A stretch of 64,000 nucleotides of DNA from an uncultured Flavobacteriaceae bacterium (GTDB lineage: Bacteria > Bacteroidota > Bacteroidia > Flavobacteriales > Flavobacteriaceae), in contig CANKYF010000012.1 in the NCBI GenBank assembly GCA_947487895.1, forward strand, positions 62,001 to 126,000. The letters run 5' to 3'. The notes beneath the pieces were generated by a model. That model was not told the origin of the DNA. It saw only the letters and a list, made by a program, of their open reading frames with translations, and did no database searches. Positions within the stretch are counted from its first letter, which is position 1. Every line of letters starts with the position of its first letter. Of this stretch, positions 58,161-64,000 are shown piece by piece. A program made the position numbers and the translations under genes.

Positions 58161-59102
58161 ATGTCAAATAAAATAACAGAACTTTTTAATATTCAATATC
58201 CAATTATTCAAGGTGGAATGGTTTGGAATAGTGGTTGGCGCTTAGCATCAGCTGTAAGTAATTCTGGCGGTCTAGGTTTAATAGGAGCAGGTTCTATGTA
58301 TCCTGAGGTGCTTCGTGAACATATTCAAAAGTGTAAGAAAGCTACAGATAAACCGTTTGGTGTGAACGTACCTATGTTGTATCCAGACATTCAGGAAATA
58401 ATGAATATTATTGTAGAGGAAGGTGTAAAAATAGTATTCACCTCCGCAGGAAATCCTAAAACATGGACGCATTGGCTACAGGAACAAGGTATTATAGTGG
58501 TGCATGTTGTGAGTAGTGTAAAGTTTGCATTAAAGGCGCAAGATGCTGGGGTTAATGCAGTTGTTGCTGAAGGTTTTGAAGCTGGTGGGCATAATGGTAG
58601 AGATGAAACCACAACTTTAGCTTTAATTCCAATGGTTAAAGAACATATTGAAATTCCATTAATTGCTGCAGGTGGTATTGCCACAGGCAGGGCAATGCTA
58701 GCTACTATGATTTTAGGAGCAGATGGTGTTCAAATGGGGAGTAGATTTGTAGCCAGCGAAGAAAGTTCATCGCACCAATCTTTTAAACAAACAGTTATTG
58801 ATGCTAAAGAAGGAGACACCCAATTAACCTTAAAAGAGTTGGCTCCAGTGAGGCTTATTAAAAATAAGTTTTACAATGAAGTACAAGAACTGTATAAAAC
58901 AGCACCTACAGTTGAACAACTTAAAGAGTTGTTGGGAAGAGCTAGAGCCAAAAAAGGAATGTTTGAAGGAGATTTAGATAATGGTGAATTAGAAATAGGT
59001 CAAATATCAGGCTTAATTCATGATATTAAACCTGTTAGCCAAATTATTCATGATATCATTAATGAATTCAATTTAGCAAAAGTAGAAGTAGTTTCTTTCT
59101 AG
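58161..59102 (+). CDS. Nitronate monooxygenase family protein
   Basis: A 313-residue FMN-dependent TIM barrel. Motifs are YPIIQGGMVWNSGWRLASAVSN at the start, GGLGLIGAG, VVAEGFEAGGHNGRD with the catalytic His region, and PLIAAGGIATGRAMLA with the phosphate-binding GADGVQMGSRF. The family oxidises nitroalkanes or alkyl nitronates, or acts in enoyl-ACP reduction (FabK-like), so substrate is not certain. It is co-transcribed with mnmA and ends at a terminator. Confidence 0.85.
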   Translation: MSNKITELFNIQYPIIQGGMVWNSGWRLASAVSNSGGLGLIGAGSMYPEVLREHIQKCKKATDKPFGVNVPMLYPDIQEIMNIIVEEGVKIVFTSAGNPKTWTHWLQEQGIIVVHVVSSVKFALKAQDAGVNAVVAEGFEAGGHNGRDETTTLALIPMVKEHIEIPLIAAGGIATGRAMLATMILGADGVQMGSRFVASEESSSHQSFKQTVIDAKEGDTQLTLKELAPVRLIKNKFYNEVQELYKTAPTVEQLKELLGRARAKKGMFEGDLDNGELEIGQISGLIHDIKPVSQIIHDIINEFNLAKVEVVSF

Positions 59103-59125
59103 AAGAATATAAAATTTATAAATTG

Positions 59126-59156
59126 AAAAGGAGGAACATGAGTTCCTCCTTTTTTT
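59126..59156 (+). terminator. Intrinsic terminator of the mnmA operon
   Basis: A 12-bp perfect stem AAAAGGAGGAAC-ATGA-GTTCCTCCTTTT followed by seven T on the plus strand. On the minus strand it could also end a small RNA read from 59272. Confidence 0.9.
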
Positions 59157-59171
59157 ATATTGAAACATTAT

Positions 59172-59272
59172 AACTTAGCTCTCTTCAATCCCTAATAAAA
59201 TAAAGCCTAAAGTTTCAATTAATCGAAAGCAACGAATGCTTGACGATTCAATAGTAAATGTAGGCTAAGGTT
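59172..59272 (-). ncRNA. Candidate structured small RNA (6S-like?)
   Basis: The minus strand has a TATTTTTG -7 box (59276-59283), then a 101-nt segment whose ends pair as AAC(C)TTAGC with GCTAAGTT (8 bp with one bulge). Inside, a hairpin pairs AATCG..CGATT and AAGCA..TGCTT around ACGAA (59221-59248). An alternative outer stem is AGCCTA / TAGGCT. A terminator (59126-59156) lies downstream. This promoter - long imperfect hairpin - terminator layout fits a small RNA such as the 6S-Flavo type. I infer this from structure only; no homology was checked. Confidence 0.33.
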
Positions 59273-59390
59273 TAGCAAAAATATAAAAAATAACTCCTTA
59301 TTTATTTGAAAGTTACATTGAGTTATTAACATATGCATATAGCAAAAATGCAATCTATTTATAAAATTAGCTTAAGAAAAAGGGAAGGTT

Positions 59391-59398
59391 TACTTTTG
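59391..59398 (+). promoter_or_regulatory. TACTTTTG -7 box for the MATE gene
   Basis: TACTTTTG ends 4 bp before ATG 59403. Transcription would begin at about the start codon, so the mRNA may be leaderless. Confidence 0.55.
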
Positions 59399-59402
59399 CC
59401 AA

Positions 59403-60779
59403 ATGCAATTGCAAAACTATACCAAAGAATTTAAATATAATTGGCAGCTAGCTGCCCCCGTAATGCTAGGAATGTTGGGGCATACTTTTGTTAGTTTTGT
59501 AGATAACATTATGGTAGGACAATTGGGAACAGCCGAATTAGCAGCTGTTTCTTTGGGTAATAGTTTTGTGTTTATTGCAATGTCTTTAGGGGTTGGTTTT
59601 TCTACAGCTATTACTCCTTTAATAGCAGAAGCAGATTCAGCACAGGATTTTAAGAAAGGAAAATCATCATTTAAGCATGGTTTATTTTTATGCACTGTTT
59701 TAGGAGTATTACTCTTTTTACTAGTGTACATAGCCAAACCACTTATGTATTTCATGAAACAACCTCCCGAAGTGGTAGAATTGGCAATGCCTTATTTAAA
59801 TCTAGTAGCACTTTCATTAATTCCTTTGGTAATTTTTCAGGCATTTAAACAGTTTGGTGACGGCATGTCTTTAACTAAATTCCCTATGTATGCTACGCTT
59901 ATTGGGAATATTATAAATATAACACTTAATTATGTATTCATTTTTGGAAAGTTTGGTTTCCCAGAAATAGGCATTGTTGGAGCAGCTTACGGAACATTAG
60001 CGTCTAGGGTAATAATGGTAGGGTATTTATGGTATTTGTTAAAAGGAAAAGAAAAATCAAAAGCGTATGTTACTAATATTAAATTCTTTGTTTTAGATAA
60101 ATTAATGTTATCCAAAATACTTAATCTAGGAGCTCCCAGTGCTATGCAAATGTTTTTTGAAGTAGCTATTTTTACGGCTGCTATATGGCTGAGTGGTTTG
60201 TTAGGTAAAAATCCTCAGGCAGCAAATCAAATAGCTTTAAATTTAGGTTCAATGGCATTTATGGTGTTCATGGGCTTAAGTGTTGCTTCAATGATTAGAG
60301 TAGGTAATCAAAAAGGACTTAAAAAGTATTCTGAACTTAGAAGAATAGCGTTTTCATTATTCTTAATGGGCATACTTTTAGCAGTAGGCTTTGCAATTAT
60401 CTTTTTTGCATTTCATAATCAATTACCAAAGTTATATGTAGATTATAAAGATGCTGAAAACTTAATAGATAATACTGAAGTGATTAAAATAGCATCAAAG
60501 TTAATATTAGCTGCTGCTATTTTTCAAATAAGTGATAGTGTTCAAGTTATTGTTTTAGGGGCTTTAAGAGGTTTGCAGGATGTGAAAATCCCAACTCTTA
60601 TAACATTTGTTTCCTATTGGCTAGTAGGTTTTCCAATTTGTTGGTTTCTAGGGAAAGAACATGTTTATGGTAGTTTTGGAATTTGGTTAGGCTTATTGGC
60701 TGGCTTAACTACCGCAGCTATTTTATTGTATATTCGATTTGATTATTTAACTAAAAAACTTATTAAGAAAAAGTTATAA
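59403..60779 (+). CDS. MATE-family efflux transporter
   Basis: A 458-residue inner-membrane antiporter with twelve hydrophobic helices in two six-helix halves (about residues 12-215 and 235-450). Typical MATE features are VMLGMLGHTFVSFVDNIMVGQLGTAELAAVSLG, the PLVIFQAFKQFGDG segment, and a second-half QIALNLGSMAFMVFMGL. It exports drugs or metabolites in exchange for sodium or protons; the substrate is unknown. A short-leader or leaderless promoter precedes it. The four-helix-bundle gene starts 42 bp downstream on the same strand. Confidence 0.92.
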   Translation: MQLQNYTKEFKYNWQLAAPVMLGMLGHTFVSFVDNIMVGQLGTAELAAVSLGNSFVFIAMSLGVGFSTAITPLIAEADSAQDFKKGKSSFKHGLFLCTVLGVLLFLLVYIAKPLMYFMKQPPEVVELAMPYLNLVALSLIPLVIFQAFKQFGDGMSLTKFPMYATLIGNIINITLNYVFIFGKFGFPEIGIVGAAYGTLASRVIMVGYLWYLLKGKEKSKAYVTNIKFFVLDKLMLSKILNLGAPSAMQMFFEVAIFTAAIWLSGLLGKNPQAANQIALNLGSMAFMVFMGLSVASMIRVGNQKGLKKYSELRRIAFSLFLMGILLAVGFAIIFFAFHNQLPKLYVDYKDAENLIDNTEVIKIASKLILAAAIFQISDSVQVIVLGALRGLQDVKIPTLITFVSYWLVGFPICWFLGKEHVYGSFGIWLGLLAGLTTAAILLYIRFDYLTKKLIKKKL

Positions 60780-60821
60780 GTGAACTTAAGTGTCTAAAGT
60801 ATTTAAAGTTTATATCTAATT

Positions 60822-61172
60822 GTGACGAATAAAGAATTTGCAATAAAATTAGAAAAGAGAACAGTTAAATTTGCAATCAATATAATAAATTTATCTGTTA
60901 GCCTTCCTAATTCACCCGAAGGTTTGGTATTAAGAAATCAACTTACTAAATCAGGAACAAGTATTGGTGCCAATTATAGAGAGGCTAATAGGTCTAGAAG
61001 CCCTAAAGATTTCAAGAATAAAATAAAGATCAGTTTGGGAGAAGCTAGTGAGACAGATTATTGGTTAGAAATAATAGAAAATTTGAATTGGGGAAATAAA
61101 AATTTAACCAATTTAAGAACTGAAGCTAAAGAACTATTAGCTATTTTTACATCCATTGCAAATAAACTTTAG
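60822..61172 (+). CDS. Four-helix-bundle protein (S23/IVP-like)
   Basis: A 116-residue protein from a GTG start. The segments RTVKFAINIINLSVSLPNS, LRNQLTKSGTSIGANYREANRSRSPKDFKNK, and EASETDYWLEIIENL are the four-helix-bundle family, found as 23S rRNA intervening-sequence proteins in some bacteria and as free-standing genes elsewhere. No rRNA is nearby here, so it is a free copy. Function unknown. It sits between the MATE gene and a small conserved gene on the same strand. Confidence 0.88.
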   Translation: MTNKEFAIKLEKRTVKFAINIINLSVSLPNSPEGLVLRNQLTKSGTSIGANYREANRSRSPKDFKNKIKISLGEASETDYWLEIIENLNWGNKNLTNLRTEAKELLAIFTSIANKL

Positions 61173-61204
61173 TGCATTTTAGGCACTCAAAACTCAAAAC
61201 TTAA

Positions 61205-61432
61205 ATGACCCTTCCAAAATTTATATTAGGAGATAACTCAGATTATCCAACAGCTATATTTGTAATTCATACTGAATTTCCAAGGTTTATTATTAATCTT
61301 GAAAATGATGAAGTAGAATGGTTTGAAGATTTTGATGCTGAGGATCAAAAAGAGCTGGAAACAGAAACTGAAAATGCTATTACGTTAGCTACTGAGTTTT
61401 ACGATACCGAAATTGCTAAGTACGAAGATTAA
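61205..61432 (+). CDS. Small conserved acidic protein
   Basis: A 75-residue protein: KFILGDNSDYPTAIFVIHTEFPRFIINLENDEVEWFEDF, then an acidic tail (DAEDQKELETETENA). I recall it as a conserved Bacteroidota protein of unknown function beside PAP2 genes. No signal or membrane segment. It lies 23 bp before the PAP2 gene, so the two are likely co-transcribed. Confidence 0.65.
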   Translation: MTLPKFILGDNSDYPTAIFVIHTEFPRFIINLENDEVEWFEDFDAEDQKELETETENAITLATEFYDTEIAKYED

Positions 61433-61455
61433 ATATCCTTTATAACCATATAGAA

Positions 61456-62028
61456 ATGTTAGAAAAAATTTTAGAATACGACACAGAATTGTTTTTGTAC
61501 TTAAACAATTTAGGTTCTGAACGTTGGGATTGGTTGTGGTTATTGATAACTGATAAGCTTACTTTTATTCCTTTGTATGCTATTTTATTATTTCTACTTT
61601 ATAAAAAATTTGGTTGGAAATCTCTATTAGTTTTTGTTGTGGTTGTAGCTTTAATGATAACGTTTACAGATCAAATAACAAATGTGTTTAAGCGTGGTTT
61701 TGAAAGACCAAGACCATGTAGAGGTGAAGCTGGTTTAATAGATCAAATGCGTTACATTGCAGTACGCTGTGGTAAGTATGGGTTCTTTTCAGGACATTCT
61801 TCTAATTCTATGGCTGCGGCTGTATTTGCAGGATTAATGCTAAGACCGTATTACAAAAATTTAATTTTTATATTACTTTTTTGGAGCGCTGTTGTTGCTT
61901 ACAGTAGAATTTATGTAGGTGTTCATTACCCTGTAGATATTATTTGCGGATTAACTTTTGGTGCTATTTCAGGGTTTATATTTTATAAATTGGCGCAATT
62001 TTTATTGAAGAAGTATGTTAGAGAATAA
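61456..62028 (+). CDS. PAP2-family membrane phosphatase
   Basis: A 190-residue protein with about five helices. The three phosphatase motifs are intact: KRGFERPRPCRG (K-x6-RP), FFSGHSSNSM (PSGH-type), and SRIYVGVHYPVDI (SR-x5-H-x3-D). Enzymes of this type hydrolyse phosphatidic acid, lipid pyrophosphates such as undecaprenyl-PP, or related substrates at the membrane. The substrate is not determined here. It is the last plus-strand gene before a run of minus-strand genes. Confidence 0.9.
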   Translation: MLEKILEYDTELFLYLNNLGSERWDWLWLLITDKLTFIPLYAILLFLLYKKFGWKSLLVFVVVVALMITFTDQITNVFKRGFERPRPCRGEAGLIDQMRYIAVRCGKYGFFSGHSSNSMAAAVFAGLMLRPYYKNLIFILLFWSAVVAYSRIYVGVHYPVDIICGLTFGAISGFIFYKLAQFLLKKYVRE

Positions 62029-62033
62029 CACAA

Positions 62034-62444
62034 TTATTTAACACCTTCTTTATCTCGTTGCTCTTTAATGAACTCAATTCCGCATTCTAACTTACCAGCT
62101 AATTTAGATTTTGGGTCAACAATGCGCCAAAAAGGTGTTACTGTGTCAATTTTCTTTCCAGATTTTAGTTCTTCATAGGCAGCTTCAGAAACTATTCTAA
62201 GAAAAATACCAGATGTTACAGGGCACGTTTTGTCTGCTTGGTATTCAATAGCTAAATCGTTTCGCATTGTAGGTATATTACTTTTTTGTCCAAAAGCAAT
62301 ACACTTTACGTAATCATCAATAATTTTAGGTGTAGCAATTAACATTTTACTACTTTCAGGAATATCAGCAAAACGTTTATCTGTTGTTTTTACTATAAAT
62401 GATTTTTCAACATCTCTTTTTTCTATCCAGGTTTTCTTAGCCAT
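62034..62444 (-). CDS. MGMT-like (alkyltransferase-like) protein, no catalytic Cys motif
   Basis: A 136-residue cytoplasmic protein. The pattern MAKKTWIEKRDVEKS at the start, then TCPVTSGIFLRIVSEAAYEEL and TPFWRIVDPKSKLAGKLECG, resembles the MGMT (Ada C-terminal) DNA-binding fold seen in alkyltransferase-like proteins. The methyl-accepting PCHR motif is absent, so it should bind rather than repair alkylated DNA. It lies 4 bp downstream of meaB on the same strand. Confidence 0.55.
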   Translation of the reverse strand: MAKKTWIEKRDVEKSFIVKTTDKRFADIPESSKMLIATPKIIDDYVKCIAFGQKSNIPTMRNDLAIEYQADKTCPVTSGIFLRIVSEAAYEELKSGKKIDTVTPFWRIVDPKSKLAGKLECGIEFIKEQRDKEGVK

Positions 62445-62448
62445 AATT

Positions 62449-63519
62449 TTAAAGATTCAGTAAATAATCAGCCGCAGCAAAAGGAGTCGTTTTGTTAGTT
62501 TCAATGAGTTCTAATTGCTTTTTTAGTTCAGCTTTTACATTAGGCTGGTTGAAAAACTCAGATTTTAATTGTTCCTCAATAGTTTGAATAAGCCAATATT
62601 TGTTTTGCTCATTTCGTTTTGCGTTAAAATAATTATTAGAGTTTGTGGTTTCTTTGTATTCTAAAATTATTTTCCAAATGGTATCAATGCCTTTATTTTC
62701 AATACCGCTACAAGCTGTAACTTTTGGCTGCCAGCCAGAATCTTTAGTAGGGTAGAAGTGAAGTGCTCTGGTAAATTCTACTTTAGCCAATTTAGCGGCT
62801 TGTTCATTACTTCCATCAGCTTTATTAATAGCTATAGCATCAGCCATTTCTATAATTCCTCTTTTAATACCTTGTAACTCATCTCCAGCACCGGCCAATT
62901 TCAGCAGTAAAAAGAAATCTACCATACTATGAACAGTTGTTTCACTTTGTCCAACACCAACCGTTTCAATAATAATAACATCAAAACCAGCAGCTTCACA
63001 TAGTGTAATAGCTTCTCTGGTTTTTCTGGCTACACCACCCAAAGAATCTCCAGATGCTGATGGACGAATAAACGCATTTTCATCTTTCACCAAAATTTCC
63101 ATTCTGGTTTTATCACCTAAAATACTTCCTTTTGTTAAAGAGCTGCTAGGGTCTATAGCTAATACAGCAACACGTTTTCCTAAACTGGTAAGGTATTTAC
63201 CAAAAGTTTCTATAAAAGTACTTTTGCCTACACCAGGAACACCAGTAATACCTATTCTAATTGATTTATTAGCATGAGGTAAACAGCCATTAATTATGGC
63301 ATTGGCCTTTTTTAAATGTTTAGGATTCTTACTTTCAACAAGTGTAATAGCTCTACTTAAAGCGGTAATATCTCTTTTTAAAATAGAGGCTATTAGAGTA
63401 TCTGTGCCTATGGAAGCTTTTCGTTTAGCCTTTAATTTTTCTATTGAATGTTTACTAGTAATTTCAGAAATAGAAACGCCATCTTTTTCACTTAAAGCTG
63501 ATTTATTCTGTTTTGTCAC
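62449..63519 (-). CDS. meaB: MeaB/ArgK-family GTPase
   Basis: A 356-residue P-loop GTPase that protects methylmalonyl-CoA mutase. The Walker A motif is GITGVPGVGKSTFIE near residues 89-103. Segments VLAIDPSSSLTKGSILGDKTRM and FIRPSASGDSLGGVARKTREA follow, then ETVGVGQSE (Walker B-type) and AINKADGSNE with the NKxD motif. The mutase subunits are not in the window. It is followed 4 bp away by the MGMT-like gene. Confidence 0.92.
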   Translation of the reverse strand: MTKQNKSALSEKDGVSISEITSKHSIEKLKAKRKASIGTDTLIASILKRDITALSRAITLVESKNPKHLKKANAIINGCLPHANKSIRIGITGVPGVGKSTFIETFGKYLTSLGKRVAVLAIDPSSSLTKGSILGDKTRMEILVKDENAFIRPSASGDSLGGVARKTREAITLCEAAGFDVIIIETVGVGQSETTVHSMVDFFLLLKLAGAGDELQGIKRGIIEMADAIAINKADGSNEQAAKLAKVEFTRALHFYPTKDSGWQPKVTACSGIENKGIDTIWKIILEYKETTNSNNYFNAKRNEQNKYWLIQTIEEQLKSEFFNQPNVKAELKKQLELIETNKTTPFAAADYLLNL

Positions 63520-63557
63520 CTTTTACAAAGTTTTCGCTAAGATACGCATTCTAGCAC

Positions 63558-64000
63558 CTAATTTTTTAACGGTACCGCAATTTTAGTATCATCCCAAGCC
63601 ATTGTTAAAAACAATTTGTCTGTAGAATTATCAAAGGCTATGGTAAATTGCTCTACATTACCATCAATTTTTTGCACAGGTACTTCTACATTAATAACAT
63701 CATAGTTAGGATCCCATAGCGGATTCATTTCAGAGTCTACACCCCATTCGTATTGTTTAGAATTAAACATAACTGTCCAGGCAGAGTCTTTTGGTACCGT
63801 CCATAGCGTATATTTCCCAATAGGAAGTGTAATGCCATTAATATCTAATGTTTTATTAGTTTCAAAAGTAGTAGCCTCATTAGCTCCAGTTCTCCATACT
63901 TTATTAAATGGTACTAGGGCTCCAAAAATGTCTCGTTCTTTTTTATACGGTCTGTTATAGAATACTTTCATCCTTAAATCATTCAATTCAAATTTTACAG
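63558..64000 (-). CDS. DUF2911 family protein (partial, N-terminus outside window)
   Basis: The reading frame is open to the window edge, so the start is beyond 64000. The visible 147 or so residues include VFYNRPYKKERDIFGALVPFNKVWRTGANEATTF, the hallmark of DUF2911, then LPIGKYTLWTVPKDSAWTVMFN and VEQFTIAFDNSTDKLFLTMAWDDTKIAVPLK at the end. Other members are exported beta-rich proteins; the signal would be in the missing part. The stop is at 63558-63560. Confidence 0.85.
   Translation of the reverse strand, partial: VKFELNDLRMKVFYNRPYKKERDIFGALVPFNKVWRTGANEATTFETNKTLDINGITLPIGKYTLWTVPKDSAWTVMFNSKQYEWGVDSEMNPLWDPNYDVINVEVPVQKIDGNVEQFTIAFDNSTDKLFLTMAWDDTKIAVPLKN

Noticed and set aside
60822-61172. 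rRNA intervening sequence
   Set aside because: The four-helix protein family occurs in 23S insertions, but no rRNA sequence flanks it here.

Overview
The window is AT-rich DNA from a member of the Bacteroidota, almost certainly the Flavobacteriaceae. The evidence is three type IX secretion (T9SS) C-terminal sorting domains, many lipoproteins whose Cys follows a short hydrophobic segment, promoter boxes of the Bacteroidota form TAnnTTTG just upstream of genes, a bacillithiol gene (bshC), and the neighbour order DUF937 - serA - serC - acyl-CoA reductase / ferredoxin. I cannot fix the genus from this sequence. I saw no rRNA gene, tRNA gene, CRISPR array or IS element.

Layout. 0-9.5 kb: small membrane protein and lipoprotein, DUF937, serine biosynthesis (serA, serC), a LuxC-like acyl-CoA reductase divergent from a two-cluster ferredoxin, ychF and an EamA transporter. 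9.6-15.2 kb: topoisomerase IV (parE, parC) and a membrane-anchored endonuclease/phosphatase-fold protein. 15.5-25.2 kb: a surface-protein operon with a small barrel-like protein, a T9SS protein, a 740-residue fibre-like protein, an 1804-residue leucine-rich-repeat T9SS protein and a lipoprotein translationally coupled to it. 25.2-30.9 kb: a CarboxypepD-regulatory-like protein, then a T9SS protein, a dihaem peroxidase and a PhoX-like lipoprotein with a collagen-like stalk. 31-37.2 kb: bshC, a large lipoprotein and a TPR/LuxR-type regulator, with repeated TGTCTACC motifs in the lipoprotein promoter region. 37.4-42 kb: guaA, a LysM/receptor-like lipoprotein candidate, a DUF922 metalloprotease-like protein and DUF3820.

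42-47 kb is the accessory part of the window. It is a one-directional run of small orphan genes (FHA protein, coiled-coil protein, zinc ribbon, lipocalin-like lipoprotein, membrane protein, frameshifted TonB-like gene, ExbD-like lipoprotein, unknown). They are separated by roughly 50-135 bp imperfect inverted repeats that resemble integron attC sites. No integrase is visible.

47-64 kb returns to core and envelope genes: DUF2306, an ECF sigma factor operon, an AlkC-like DNA glycosylase, pyrG-yidC, a MORN-type protein, a FAS1 lipoprotein, mnmA - nitronate monooxygenase, a possible structured small RNA, a MATE exporter, a four-helix-bundle protein, a PAP2 phosphatase, an MGMT-like protein, meaB, and a DUF2911 gene cut by the window end. 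Dispersed inverted repeats carrying cores such as TGTCATTC or ATTCCTGC..GCAGGAAT occupy several intergenic gaps.

Several open frames extend upstream through promoters or repeats. I shortened those starts and explain each case. All family names come from reading motifs by eye; no database search was run.
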